Of a stretch of DNA of 64,000 bases, positions 22,550-34,864 are shown one piece after another. The translations under genes and the position numbers were made by a program. Position 1 is the stretch's first letter; each line of letters opens with the position of its first letter. The DNA is taken from assembly GCF_001659605.2 (NCBI RefSeq), contig NC_035164.2, positions 19,686,000 to 19,749,999 on the forward strand. The letters are read 5' to 3'. Origin of the DNA: Manihot esculenta (taxonomy: Eukaryota > Streptophyta > Magnoliopsida > Malpighiales > Euphorbiaceae). The notes under the pieces were generated by a model that saw nothing but the letters and a program-made list of their open reading frames with translations, was not told the origin of the DNA and made no database searches.

Positions 22550-24907
22550 TGTAATACCCGGCTAAATCAGACATCGGAATTCCTACCGTCCGGTGGAATT
22601 CAAGGATGTCAGAGGTTTCTAGACGGGTAGAGTGAAGGTTTTCTAAAAGATTTTTAAGAATGATTGTTATTTTAAGGATTTGACTAGAATAGGATTGAGT
22701 TTTGAAGAGAAAAGGTCAAAGGCCAGGTTCGGCCGCCGAAGGTAAGTTCGGCTGCCGAAAGTGCCCAATGTTCGGCCCCCGAAAGTTGCATGGTTTTGCA
22801 TGCAGTTTCGGCAGCCGAAGCTGAGGTGGTCGTTTAGTTGTGCACGCTCCTCAGTCCGTGGTTTGGCCAGGTGTTCGCCTCCAGATCATGACCAGAGATT
22901 AGGCCACGTCTCCCATGACTCATCTGCAAGCTTTTATCAGCTCATGCAGAGGGTTTGGTCGTGTTTCAGTAGCTTTGAAAGGTTTTGAGAGAAAAGAGTG
23001 GTTTTGGTGGTTTGAAGCTTGTGAAGGGGATTTGCTGAGTTCGATTTGCTGAGTTCAAGTTGTTCCTCTTCTGGTTTCAGGAGGTAAGGGAAGTCTGTAC
23101 ACTTGTTTTAATGGTTTTTCACAGTTTTTAAAGAAGATAGGGAAGTTTATGCATGAGTTGCATGCTTAGGTTTTAAAGTGAGTTTTTGATGTATTTAATG
23201 GTTTATGCATGATTATGTGTTATGTGTGCTGTTTGTTGGGGTTAATAGGTAGTTTTGGACCCCTTGGTGCATATACCAAAGTATGTGCAAGTTGAGGAGT
23301 TGAGTTATGCATGTGGAGAGGAGTTGTTGGTTGGCAGAAGATGGTTGTGCACGAAGCTGAGTTCTGGATGAACTCAGGTTCGGCCGCCGAAGGGAGGATT
23401 CGGCCGCCGAACCCCTTGCATGGTGGCTTAGGCTGCCACAGCTTGCCCCCGAGTGTTTTTTGAGGTTCGGCTCTGTTTGGGGGATTCGGCCGCCGAAGGT
23501 GCCGCCGAAGGTTAGAGACTTTCGTCTCTGGAGTGTGTTGTGGCCCCCGAAGCCTGCCCCCGAAAGGGTTCGGCCGCCGAAAGTGGAGATTCGGCCGCCG
23601 AAAGTATGCGAGTTTCGTCTCTGGATAGGGAATTCGGCCGCCGAACCTGCCGCCGAATGTGTTCTGTTTAGCTGTTCTTTTGCATGCTTTGTGTGCTTGT
23701 TTCAGGAGCTTTTAGAGGGATTTTGGGAAGTTGTTTGGGCGTTACTAAGAGTATGTTTGACACCTCATTCGAGTCCATTTGTGTAGGATTGGACCCGACA
23801 GTTCAGGGAGGTCGTCAGGATTAGCAGTTGCAGAGTCAGTACCGTTTCTGCCAGAGGAGCAGAGGTGAGTAGAACTAAACTTCATGTTTTATATTAAAGT
23901 ACCAGAATGTTTTAGCATAGTTCATGCATCATGGATGCCATGATATGTATTAGGGTGATTGCATTAGAATCACGAATATGGTGCATTGCATTATCATTGT
24001 TTATGAGGATTGGACTAAGGCGACATCAATAGCCCGTCGAGGGAGTTTTGAGGTCATGTCTAATCCAAGATGTGGAATGTTTGAGTTGTGATGCATTTTC
24101 ATACAAAATGCGTATGACTGAACTGTTTTCAGTGTTTCTACTCACTGGGCTTTATAGCTCATCCCTTTCCCGTAATCCCAGTTGTGCAGATACAGAGTTA
24201 GCTGGGGAGATAGAAGCATCAGAGTGTTGGCTCCAGTATTGCATGTGTAATAGAGTAGTGGACATGATGTAAATTAAAGAGATATTTATTACAGATGTAT
24301 AAATGATCAATTAAGGTGCTTATGGATTAGTATGTGCTTTGCCTATAGTATGTTTTATCCCTTGTGTATGCATGTATCCTGTTTTCAGTTTCTTGATGAG
24401 AAATGAGTCAAACCAGGCTTAATAGATGTTGTGTTTCAAAAACCCAGTGAATGATAACTGTGAGGGAAGATAGGGTTTAATTCCCTTGACCCAAGACCAG
24501 TGCAGAGGGAAGATCAGGTTTGATTCCTGTGACCTATAGAGAGGCCATTAGAGAAGACCAGGTTTGATTCCTGTGACTCTATGGTAGCCAAGGTTAACTT
24601 ATGATATGCTGACCCTACAGCGTGGGTTCTATGTTTCGGAGCATAGTGCATGGAGGTTACTTGGTAGAGTATCACTGGTTTAGCTCTGAGGGCTATTTCA
24701 GATTGAGATGTCTGATGTTTTAAAGGTTAAGTCTGGTAATTTTTAAAGAAAAGTTAGGAGTCGAGTTGGATCATGTATGGGATTTTATCAGGTACACAGA
24801 GTTCATAGCAGGCTTACTACGGGTCCCGGCGGCCTTAAGCCGATCTGGATCCTAGTGCCGAACACTTTGGGCCGTTACAGAGAGGTACCGGTTTCCGGGG
24901 TGTTACA
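22550..24907 (+). repeat. 3' LTR of Z (family 3)
   Basis: Matches 17832-20195 with very few substitutions and two small indels. It ends GGGGTGTTACA followed by the duplication GTTTT. Confidence 0.92.
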
Positions 24908-26058
24908 GTTTTAGGGGGGGTTTTTGGGGAGTATTTTAGAGTCATGTTCATGTATGTTTGGTCCCTCATTTGAGTCCACCTGTGTAGGTTCGGACCCGAG
25001 GAATCAAGGACCCCAGCAGTGAGACAGCTGCTTTAGTGTCTTGTCAGAGCTAGCCTGAGGTGAGTAGAATGAATCTTTATGTTTCAAAGATAAATTAATT
25101 TTGAGCATGTTCATGCATCATAAATGCCATGTGATATGTATTAGGTTGTTCGCATTAGAACCCACGAATATGTTGCATTGCATATCTTGATGATGATGTG
25201 GATGGGTATCGGATGATCCTTTAGTCCTCAATATGATATGACATGATATGGTATAGTATAGTGAGAAAGTCCAGATGTGGCCTGCACTACACCCCTGACA
25301 CAATGTAAGAGAAAGTCCGGGTGTGGCCTGCACTACGCCCCCGGCACGATTGGATATGTATGATATGATATGTGTAAGAGAAAGACCAGGTGTGGCCTGC
25401 ACTACGCCCCTGGCATGATTGGATTATGTAGAGGACTATTGGTGACAAATCCATCCTTAATGTGATTTGTTTGTGATGTGATGCATTCCATGAAAGCATG
25501 AATTTTAATATAATGTTTTATTATTCTGCTCACTGGGCTCTAGTAACTCACCCCCTTTCCCTTAATCCCCCAGGTTTGCAGGTACGGGATAGATCAGGAA
25601 GTCAAGAGTAAAGACATGTTTTATGTAATAGCTAGAAGTGGACATGAGAATGATGTAATGTAAAGTATAGTGCAGTAATATAATGTAATGATGTTTATTG
25701 AGGTTTAGAGTTGTGCTTGACCCTAGTATGTTGGTTAATCCCTTTGCACATGGTTTATAAAATGTTTTTATCACTGTTTATATTAACCAAGCTTAATGTA
25801 TGATATGTTACCCCATTGGAGCATTTGATGAGGGCTCCAGTGTGGGGGTTTGATATTTACAATTATGAGTTGTGCATGCACAGGTTAAGTTTGGTAAATG
25901 AATGAGAAAGTTCAAAATTTTTATGTATATGTTTGATCATGTATGGGATTTAACAGGTGTACAGGATGTAAGTTAGGCTTGCTACGGGTCCCGGCGGCCT
26001 TATGCCGATCTGGATCCTAGTGCCCGTAGCGGTCCGGTTTTCGGGTCATTACAGGGAT

Positions 26059-26532
26059 AGACCAGGGAGTCAGCAAGAGTAAAGAAATCATGTTTTATAT
26101 AATAGCTAGTTGTGGACATGAAGATAATGTAATGTGAAGTATAGTACAGTAATATAATGTAATGATGGTTGTTGAGGTTTAGAGTTGTGCTTGACCCTAG
26201 TATGTTGGTTAATCCCTTTTTGGTACATGATCTTATTAATGAAATGTTTTATTTATGTTTATGTAAATAAAGCTTAATGTATGTTAGGTTACCCCATTGG
26301 AGCATTTGATGAGGGCTCCAGTGTGGGGTTTGATGTTTATGATTATGAGTTGTACATGCACAGGTTAAGCTTGGTGAATGAAAGAAAAAGTTTAAAATTT
26401 TATGTAAATGATTGATCATGTATGGAATTTAACAGGTGTACAGGATGTATGTTAGGCTTGCTACAGGTCCCGACGACCTTAAGTCGATCTGGATCCTAGC
26501 GCCGGTAGCGTTCCGATTTCCGGGTCGTTACA
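26059..26532 (+). repeat. LTR1 of X, last part (tail type A)
   Basis: Continues LTR1 after solo LTR Y and ends GGGTCGTTACA at the primer binding site. Its sequence is clearly closer to the tail of LTR X2 (60956-61350, reverse strand) than to the tails of LTR2 and LTR3. Confidence 0.9.
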
Positions 26533-26535
26533 GAT

Positions 26536-26547
26536 TGGTATCAGAGC
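26536..26547 (+). other. Primer binding site of X internal 1
   Basis: TGGTATCAGAGC, three bases after LTR1. Confidence 0.9.
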
Positions 26548-26655
26548 CCTAGGTTCATATGGTTGGACCTAGAAAGTGTCGGGCTCATAGATGTTATAGA
26601 AGGGCAAGCACAATAGGAAAAATCATGTCCACTAGGATAGGATATAGAGTCCTGT

Positions 26656-27229
26656 TGTAACAGCCCGGACGTGATCCCCGGCACTGTTACCGTTCACGGC
26701 CCAGGGCTATCCCTCGCCTGGCCCTCTCGCCACCTCGGGCTTTCCACTAGCGTTCGTGAACAGCTCTTAACATCCATTCACCCTCACGGGTTCCTGGCAG
26801 GATTTGTCCCCTTGGGTTCTCGCATCGAATGCATCCTTCCCCAAGTGGATTTGGTCCAAATTTCCCTTTGGAAATTAGGTCGCCTCCCCCACTACTCGAA
26901 CCCTTGACCTCCCACTTTAAGGGAATAGTCTGGTGAGAGTGAGTACCAATTGTTCCACTATTCCCTTAAAGTGGGAGGTCAAGGGTTCGAGTAGTGGGGG
27001 AGGCGACCTAATTTCCAAAGGGAAATTTGGGCCAAATCCACTTGGGGAAGGATGCATTCGATGCGAGAACCCAAGGGGACAAATCCTGCCAGGAACCCGT
27101 GAGGGTGAATGGATGTTAAGAGCTGTTCACGACGCCAGTGGAAAGCCTGAGGTGGCGAGAGGGCCAGGCGAGGGATAGCCCTGGGCCGTGAACGGTAACA
27201 GTGCCGGGGATCACGTCTGGGCTGTTACA
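26656..27229. mobile_element. Foldback (hairpin) element FB1 with LTR-like ends
   Basis: A 574-bp inverted repeat: arms of about 273 bp (26656-26928 and 26958-27229) around a 29-base loop. It starts TGTAACAGCCCGG and ends with the near-complement (CTGGGCTGTTACA), and it is flanked by the 5-bp duplication CCTGT (26651-26655, 27230-27234). The uninterrupted target is seen at the same place in internal 2 (about 40331). It has no coding capacity. The TGT...ACA ends and 5-bp duplication fit retroviral-type integration, not the common DNA transposon superfamilies. Arms differ by few bases. Confidence 0.88.
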
Positions 27230-27385
27230 CCTGTCTTGAATAATGATGTGAAATGCCATGATTTTATGCATGTTCATTAATGTTATGATATGTATGCTAT
27301 GTATGTGATGCGGGTTCATGTGTTTCCACATGAACCATATGATGCTAATGTTTTATGTGATGTGTGCTGTTTTTCAGTAAGCAAG

Positions 27386-28588
27386 ATGAGAGGAACTCGT
27401 CGATCTGCACGATTGACTGGAGTACCACCTCAGGATGAGGGCACGGATGCCTGTCCTCCTGCATTGCCTAGGGCAATGTCCTGCAGGTCTAGCAGGGAGA
27501 GAACGTCAAGGGACCCTAGAAGGTCTTTTGATGTGAGCAGAAGAGGAACAGTTCAAGGTGGAGTGTCAGAAGATGTGGGGGATGATATGGATGTGGATCA
27601 AAGGAGGGATGGTAGTCTTAGAGTGAGCATGTCTGAAGAGGGCATGGGAGAGTCTCAGGGAGGCACTCAGGCCTCGAGGTTTGTTCAACCACCCCAATAC
27701 CCACCCTTTTCACAGAATCCCGGGTATTCGATGGGAGGTACATCGGATTACCCCAGTTTTCACCCTTATCCTTCTCACATGCCATACCCACCTTTCTACC
27801 CACCATACCCACAGTACCCTATGTACCCACCCCCATCTTTCTATCTAGGTACAGCAAACCCTAACCCAGGGGATGTTGCACCTCCTCCACCACCAGCTGA
27901 ACCTGTAGTCCCAGAAGCCCAAGTACCTAAACCTAGCTCATCTGGAGGGAGCAAGGTCAAGATGACCGACTACTTGAAGTTGGATGCTCCTAAGTATGAA
28001 ACAGATGATGACCCGTTTGAGTACCTCAGGACGCTCAAGATGATTATAGATGAGTTAGGAGCTGATGATAGTAGAGCCATTCAGATGGCTGGGTTCACGC
28101 TGAAGTGTAAGAAGGCCCGTGAGTGGTTTAAAAATTATGTGAACCCGAGGGTGGATAGTCTATCATGGGAGGAGTTTGCTAATGAGTTTGCAGGATGGGT
28201 TTTCCCTGATAGCTCAAGGGAGCCGAAAATGATCGAGTTTGAGCAGTTGAGGCAGACGGAGGAGATGAGTGTGGATGAGTACACAGACAGGTTCTTGGAG
28301 CTTTTGCCGTTTGCTGGGCAAAATCTTGACACAGATCAGAAAAAGGCCAGGAGGTATATCATGAGGCTTCATTCCAGGTATTCATCCTTGATCCAGTCAG
28401 CAGAGAGGGAAAGTTTCCATGCCATAGTGGATATGGCCCGGAGAATGGAGGCTAGTGCTATCATTGAAGGGAAAGTAAAACAGTTTGTGGCACAGTCTTC
28501 GGGTTCCAAGACCCCCAGCGGGGGAAGGTTAGACTCCTCCTCCTCTCTGAATGCAGCAGCCTCAGGCAAAAAGAAAAAGTGGGACTGA
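27386..28588 (+). pseudogene. gag: Gag of X internal 1
   Basis: The start MRGTRRSARLTG at 27386 follows TTTTTCAG. The Gag domain order is as in element A: P/Y-rich segment, then a capsid-like block with EWFKNY and FEQLRQT. The frame ends at TGA (28586), where the surrounding basic linker simply continues in frame (KSKKNKFW...) to the zinc knuckles. The stop is thus a single nonsense change, consistent with CGA to TGA. Otherwise the 400 residues are well preserved. Confidence 0.88.
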
Positions 28589-31004
28589 GGCCTCAGAAAG
28601 TCCAAGAAGAACAAGTTCTGGAACAAGATCAAGTCAGGTCTGGGATTAGGAAGTGGCTCGAGCTCGGGTGCAGACACTGCAGTATGTCTGAAGTGTGGGA
28701 AGCCGCACAAGGGAGTATGTCGGTTTGGGATGACAGCCTGCTTCAAATGTGGGCAGGAGGGACACATGGCACGGGAGTGTCCTAGAGCAGCTTATATGGC
28801 ACAGTCCCAGCAGACAGCTTCTGGTAGTGTGGCTCAGCCAATAGCTTCAGCCTCGACTCAGGCCAGTGGCAGAGGCAGAGGGAGAGGGGCAGCCTCTTCT
28901 TCAGCGGGTTTCAGGGGTGAAGGTCCATCAGCTCCAGCGCGGATCTTCACGATGACACAGCAGGAGGCAAATGCATCAAACACCGTGGTGTCAGGTAATC
29001 TCATCATTGGTTGTTCAGATGTTTATGCCTTAATGGACCCTGGTGCATCTCATTCTTTTATTGCTCCAAGAGCCGTCGAGAGGTTGGGTTTGATGGTCTC
29101 TGGGTTAGAGTGTCCCCTATGGGTCAGTGGACCCAAGTGCGACCCATTAGTGGCAGAGTCAGTCTGCCAGTGTAGTCCAGTTTTTGTTGAGGGGAGATGC
29201 CTTTCAGCCGACCTTGTGGTTCTAGATTTGACAGATTTTGACGTCATTCTAGGGATAGATTGGCTATCTACCCATGGTGCTACCTTGGACTGCAGAGACA
29301 AGGTAGTCAGGTTCAGAAGTCAGGATGGGTCAGAGGTTGTCTTCAGAGGAGACAGGAGGGGTACACCTAGAGGTTTGATATCAGCCCTACAGGCTCGTAG
29401 GCTGCTTAGTAGGGGTTGTCAGGGTTTTCTAGCTCATATGAGAGAGCTGGATAGTCATGTTAGAGAGCCCGCCTCAGTGCCCGTGGTCAGGGAGTTTTTA
29501 GATGTCTTCCCAGACGAGCTGCCAGGTTTACCACCTGCTAGGGAGATAGAGTTTGAAATTGAATTGATGCTGGGAACCAGACCCATCTCTATCCCTCCCT
29601 ACAGGATGGCACCAGCAGAATTGAAGGAGCTTAAGGAGCAGTTGCAAGAGCTGGTAGATAAGGGCTTCATCCGACCAAGTACCTCACCTTGGGGTGCTCC
29701 AGTGCTATTTGTGAAAAAGAAGGATGGATCCCTTAGACTTTGTATCGACTACAGACAGTTGAACAAAGTCACTACCAAGAATAAGTACTCGTTGCCAAGG
29801 ATCGATGATCTATTCGACCAGCTAGCCGGAGCGAGTTGTTTCTTCAAGATAGATCTGAGATCCGGGTACCATCAATTGAGAATAAGAGAAGAAGATGTGC
29901 CAAAGACGGCGTTCAGGACTAGATATGGGCACTATGAGTTCCTTGTAATGCCGTTCGGGTTAACCAATGCCCCTGCAGCATTCATGGACCTCATGAACAG
30001 AGTTTTCAGTCAGTATCTGGATCACTTTGTTATTGTCTTCATAGATGATACCTTAGTGTATTCCAGGAATGCAGAGGAGCATGCCCATCATTTGAGGATA
30101 GTTCTGCAGACCTTGAGGGAACATGGATTGTATGCCAAGTTCTCCAAGTGTGAGTTCTGGTTGAGGAGCATTTCATTCTTGGGGCATGTTGTGTCAGAGA
30201 ATGGAATCGAAGTGGACCCCAAGAAGGTGGAAGCTATAGCTAACTGGTCTAGACCCACTACAGTGACAGAGATCAAGAGCTTCTTGGGTTTGGCAGGTTA
30301 CTACAGGAGGTTCGTTCAGGACTTCTCTAAGATTGCAGCTCCTATGACCAGACTGACTAAGAAGAACCAGAGGTTTGTGTGGACCGACCAGTGTGAAGAG
30401 AGCTTTGAAAAGCTGAAGAGAAGGTTGACTTCAACACCTGTGTTAGCTCTGCAGAGCAGTAATGAGGACTTCACAGTGTGTTGTGATGCGTCCCGTGTGG
30501 GATTGGGTTATGTGTTAATGCAGAATGAAAGGGTGATTGCTTATGCTTCTAGGCAGCTAAAGAAGCACGAGTTGAATTACCCTACACATGACCTAGAGAT
30601 GGCAGCAGTAATCTTTGCACTCAAGATGTGGAGGCATTACCTTTATGGGGTTAAATGTGAGATCTTCACAGATCATAAAAGCCTGCAGTACATCCTGAGT
30701 CAAAGAGAGTTGAACCTGAGATAGAGAAGATGAGTAGAACTACTTAGTGACTATGATTGCAAGATTCAGTACCATCCAGATAAGGCGAACGTTGTGGTAG
30801 ACGCCTTAAGCCAGAAATCACTTGGCAGTCTATCCCATATCACAGCAGAGAGGAGATCGGTGGTGAGAGAGTTCTATAGGCTCATTAATGAAGGTTTACA
30901 GTTAGAGTTGTTTGGTATAGGTGCTTTAATAGCCCAGATGAGAGTAACATCTGTGTTTCTGGAGCAGGTGGCTCAGAAACAGCATGAGGACCCAGAATTA
31001 GTGA
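28589..31004 (+). pseudogene. pol: Pol of X internal 1, first part (zinc knuckles, protease, RT, RNase H)
   Basis: In the same frame as gag. It carries C-x2-C-x3-H-x3-C and a CCHC knuckle, protease [10 protein letters not shown] with FIDDTLVYS (Asp pair kept) and RNase H with CCDAS. It is broken by TAG at 30722 and TGA at 30731, which are Gln and Trp codons in A. The frame is then open until the solo LTR at 31005 cuts it within the linker between RNase H and integrase, at AGTGA. Confidence 0.9.
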
Positions 31005-33385
31005 TGTAACAGCCCGGAAACCGGTACCTCTCTGTAACGGCCCAAACTGCTCGGCGCTAGGATCCAGATCGGCTTAAGGCCGCCAGGACCCGTAGCAAGC
31101 CTAACCTGAACTCCAAACATCCCATACATGATCCGACTCGACTACTAGTCTTTTAAACTTTTTCTGTAAAACTACCAAACTTAACCTTAAAAACAATCAG
31201 ATACACCAATCGGAAATAGCCCTCTGGGCTCACACCAGTAACTCTGTCCGTAGAGTCACGGGACTCACACCCGATCTTCTCTCACGGTCTAGTCTTGGGT
31301 CAAAGGAATCACACCCTGTCTTCCCTCACAGTTAACTTTTACTGGAGTTTTCGCAACACAACATTTATTAAGCCTGGTTTGCCTCATTTCTCATCAAGAA
31401 ACTGAAAAGAGGATACATGCATACACAAGGGATAAACAAACACTAGGCAAAGCACATTCTAGACCATATCATACTAACTTACGCGCTATGACATGCGTCT
31501 ACATATAACTCTTTAATTTACATCATGTCCACACTAAGCTATTACACATACAGTCCTTTAATCAACACTCTGCTGCTGCTGACTCTCCCCAGCTACTCTG
31601 AACCTGCAAAACTGGGATTAAGGGAGTGGGATGAGCTCTAAAGCCCAGTGAGTAGAACAGTAAATAAACCAAGTCATTAACACATGATCTTATGGAATGC
31701 ATCATATCACAGACAATCCACATCAAGGGTAAACCTGTCACCACATAGTCCCAGTAACTCTGTGCCAGGGCGTAGAATCGAGCACTTGGTCTTCCTGTCA
31801 TCGGTACTTACCATTTGCCAGGGCGTAGTCACAGGCTCCTGGACTTCACATATACCTGCCAGGGCGTAGTCAGAGGCTCCTGGACTTCCTGTCTGAGACT
31901 ATTGGATCATTCAGCATTTACCCACAACAAAAAGTACGTAATGCAATGCGGCATATTCGTGAACTCTAATGCAAGCAACCTACTATATACTCATGATGCA
32001 TGAACTATGCTGGAAGTAGTTTATTTCTTAATTAAAAGCATTAAGTTTAGTTCCACTCACCTCTGCTCCTTTCGCAGAAAACATAACTGACTCTGCAACA
32101 CCTACCACTGATGACCTCCTCGATCTCTCGGGTCCAATCCTACACAAATGGACTCGAATGAGGTGTCAAACATACGCTAAACAACTCTTTAAAATAACAG
32201 CCCAAAAACCCCTCAAAAGCTCTTAGAACACTCATCTAAAGCATGCAAAAGAAAAGCTAGACAGAACACATTCGGCAGCAGGTTCGGCGGCCGAATGCCC
32301 TGTCCAGAGCCGAAACTCGCATACTTTCGGCGGCCGAATGTCCACTTTCGGCTGCCGAACCCTTTCGGGGGCAAGGTTCGGGGGCCACAACATACTCCAG
32401 AGACGAAAGTCTCTAACCTTCGGCGGCACCTTCGGCGGCCGAATCCCCCTTCCAGAGCCGAACATCAAAACTCTCGGGGGTGAGCTATGGCAGCCAAAGC
32501 CACCTCTTCAGGGGTTCGGCGGCCGAATGAACCTTCGGCTGCCGAACCTGAGTTCATCCAGAACTCAGCTTCGGGCACCACCAAGCTCCTCAATCCATTC
32601 TAACACCCAAAACATGCATAACACAACTCCTTACCACACATATACTCAAGTATATGCACAAAGGGGTCCAACACTAACTTACAACCCCAACAAAAGCAAC
32701 AAACATAGCACATAAACATACTTTCATCATCAAAACGTCAAAAACATACGTTAAAACCTAAACATGCTTCTCTACCCAAAACTTCCATAAAACCTCTAGA
32801 AAAGCAGCAAAAGGAGCTCAAGATCTTCACTTACCTCTTGCTACAGGAAGCTGAACGATCTGAACTCAAACCTAGGCACCAACTTCGTCTTCACTTTTTC
32901 CAATCCACGAAACCTCTCTTTTTTCACTCAAACGCTTCACAACCACAAAACAACTCATTAAAATCTGTACATGCTTTACTCAAATTATACAAGTGACTCA
33001 TGGAGGACGTGGCCTCACCTCAGGAAGTGAAAGGAAATGAAATCTATCCATTTCACCGACTGGAGGCGCTGAAATAGAGGGCTGGACGACTCCCCTTCGG
33101 CTGCCAAACCTGCATGCAAAACCATGCAACGTTCGGGGGCCGAACGTGACCTTCGGAAGCCGAATCTATAGCACTTTCGGCGGCCGAACATTACCTTTGG
33201 CGGCCGAACAGGGCAAAAGTCCCCATAGTCTTTTCTCTTCAAAATTCAAGCCAAAACTCATTCAAAACCTTTAACCATGTAAAAACATTTAGAAACCCAT
33301 TCTCTTACCCTTCTAGACAACTCCGACATCCTCGAATTCCACCGAACGGTAAGAATTCCGATGCCCGATCTAGCCGGGTATTACA
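31005..33385 (-). mobile_element. Solo LTR, family 3, minus orientation
   Basis: A 2.38-kb LTR with AGTGA on both sides (31000-31004, 33386-33390). It is the reverse complement of the Z LTR type, including the double end. Its first bases, TGTAACAGCCCGG, are identical to the terminal bases of the foldback elements FB1-FB3. It contains minus-strand CCAGG-type repeats (about 31765-31885) and palindrome clusters (about 32270-32560, 33100-33215). Confidence 0.92.
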
Positions 33386-33390
33386 AGTGA

Positions 33391-34767
33391 AGATTGCCAG
33401 GACTGTTCAGTCAGGCAAAAACAAAGAGTTCAGATTTGACAGCAAAGGGATCCTCCACTATGGGAATAGATTGTGTGTACCAGTTGATGTGGGTCTGAAG
33501 GGAGACATTATGAGGGAAGCTCATAATGCCAGATACAGTGTTCACCCTGGAGCCACCAAAATGTATCAAGATCTGAAGAGAGTTTATTGGTGGCCAACCA
33601 TGAAAAGAGAAGTGGCACAGTTCGTGTCAGCCTGCGAAATATGTCAGAGGGTGAAGTTGGAACATCAGAAGCCGACTGGGATGCTTAACCCACTACCGAT
33701 TCTAGAGTGGAAATGAGAGAATATAGCTATGGACTTCGTGGTGGGGTTACCGGTGACGTCCAACAGATTGGACTCCATATGGGTGATTGTGGACAGACTG
33801 ACCAAATCTGCTCACTTCATCCCCGTCAGGAGTGGCTACTCTATGGATAAATTGGCGCAGGTGTTTGTTGATGAAGTGGTCAAGTTGCATGGGGCTCCTG
33901 TTTCAATAGTGTCTGATAGAGGACCCCAGTTCACCTCCAAGTTTTGGCGGAGTCTGCAGAGTGCTATTGGGTACCAGGCTAGATTTCAACACTGCTTTCC
34001 ATCCTCAGATGGACAGACAATCAGAAAGGACCATCCAGACAATAGAGGATATGCTCAGAATGTGTGTGTTAGATTTTGACGGTTCTTGGAGGCAGCATCT
34101 ACCTTTAGTGGAGTTCGCCTACAATAACAGCTATCATGCTAGCATAGGGATGGCTCCATATGAAGCTTTGTATGGAAGGAAGTGCCGGTCACCTGTCTGC
34201 TGGGAGGAAGTTGGAGAAAGGGCCTTGGCAGGGCCTGAGCTAGTAGAGATCACTAGCAGAGTGGTGCCCATAATCAGAGAAAGGATCAAGACTGCTGTGA
34301 GCAGGCAAAAGAGTTATGCAGATATCCGCAGAAGGTAAGTAGAGTTTCAGGAGCGGGATTTGGTATTGCTCAAGGTGTCTCCTATGAAAGGGGTGATTTG
34401 GTTTGGGAAGAAAGGTAAGCTAGCTCCACGGTACATCAGACCCTTTGAAATCTTGCAAAAGATTAGGAATGTATTGTATAAGCTGGATTTACCTGCTTCT
34501 ATGGAGAGAATCCATCCGGTTTTCCATGTTTCCATGTTACGGAAGTTCGTGTCAAATCCGAGCAAGGTTCTTAGCGAGCCTGCTGTGGAGATCCAAGAAG
34601 ATCTCACCTATGTTGAGCAGCCAGTACGGATCCTAGACACCCAGATCAGAAAGTTGAGAAACAAGGAAATCCCGATGGTGAAAGTCCTTTGGAATCACCA
34701 CAACATCGAGGAGTGTACCTGGGAGACACGGGAGTCTATGCTCCGGCAACATCCTCATCTCTTCTAA
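33391..34767 (+). pseudogene. pol: Pol of X internal 1, second part (integrase and chromodomain-like end)
   Basis: Resumes exactly where the first part was cut. The integrase zinc site (H...H...C..C), catalytic D, VSDRGPQF and the QSERT segment are recognisable, followed by the RYI(R)PFEIL segment and the C-terminal HHNIEECTWE region ending HPHLF. Damage: TGA at 33714 (Trp in A), a 1-bp insertion near 33967, and TAA at 34336. Non-functional. Confidence 0.9.
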
Positions 34768-34827
34768 GGTGAGTGTTATGTGTTTTGTATGTATGTTTAT
34801 GTTTGTGCTATGCATGTGCTAGTTGAG

Positions 34828-34864
34828 GAACATTCAGGGACGAATGTTCTTAAGGGGGGGAGAT
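34828..34864 (+). promoter_or_regulatory. Hairpin and polypurine tract of X internal 1
   Basis: AACATTCA-GGGA-CGAATGTT (one stem mismatch) followed by TTAAGGGGGGGAGAT next to LTR2. Confidence 0.8.

Larger units (their letters stand above)
17832..24907 (+). mobile_element. Complete, internally deleted Tekay-type element Z (family 3)
   Basis: LTRs at 17832-20195 and 22550-24907 are almost identical, and the duplication GTTTT flanks the element (17827-17831, 24908-24912). The internal region is only about 2.35 kb: a gag lacking its capsid domain, a decayed protease/early RT, then nothing until the polypurine tract. RNase H and integrase are absent, so it must have moved with enzymes from a relative. 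Near-identity of the LTRs makes this one of the youngest events here. Confidence 0.92.
16634..26053 (+). mobile_element. Solo LTR Y (family 2), interrupted by element Z
   Basis: A single LTR of about 2.34 kb (16634-17831 plus 24913-26053) with GGGAT on both sides (16629-16633, 26054-26058) and no internal region. Solo LTRs form by recombination between the two LTRs of one insertion. TATAAAAG at 17003-17010 is a good TATA box. The right part holds three CCAGG-type tandem repeats (about 25268-25410), partly eroded. Confidence 0.9.

Noticed and set aside
26656..27229. Classical MITE of a DNA transposon
   Set aside because: The 5-bp duplication and TGT...ACA ends do not fit Tc1/mariner, PIF/Harbinger, hAT, Mutator or CACTA rules.
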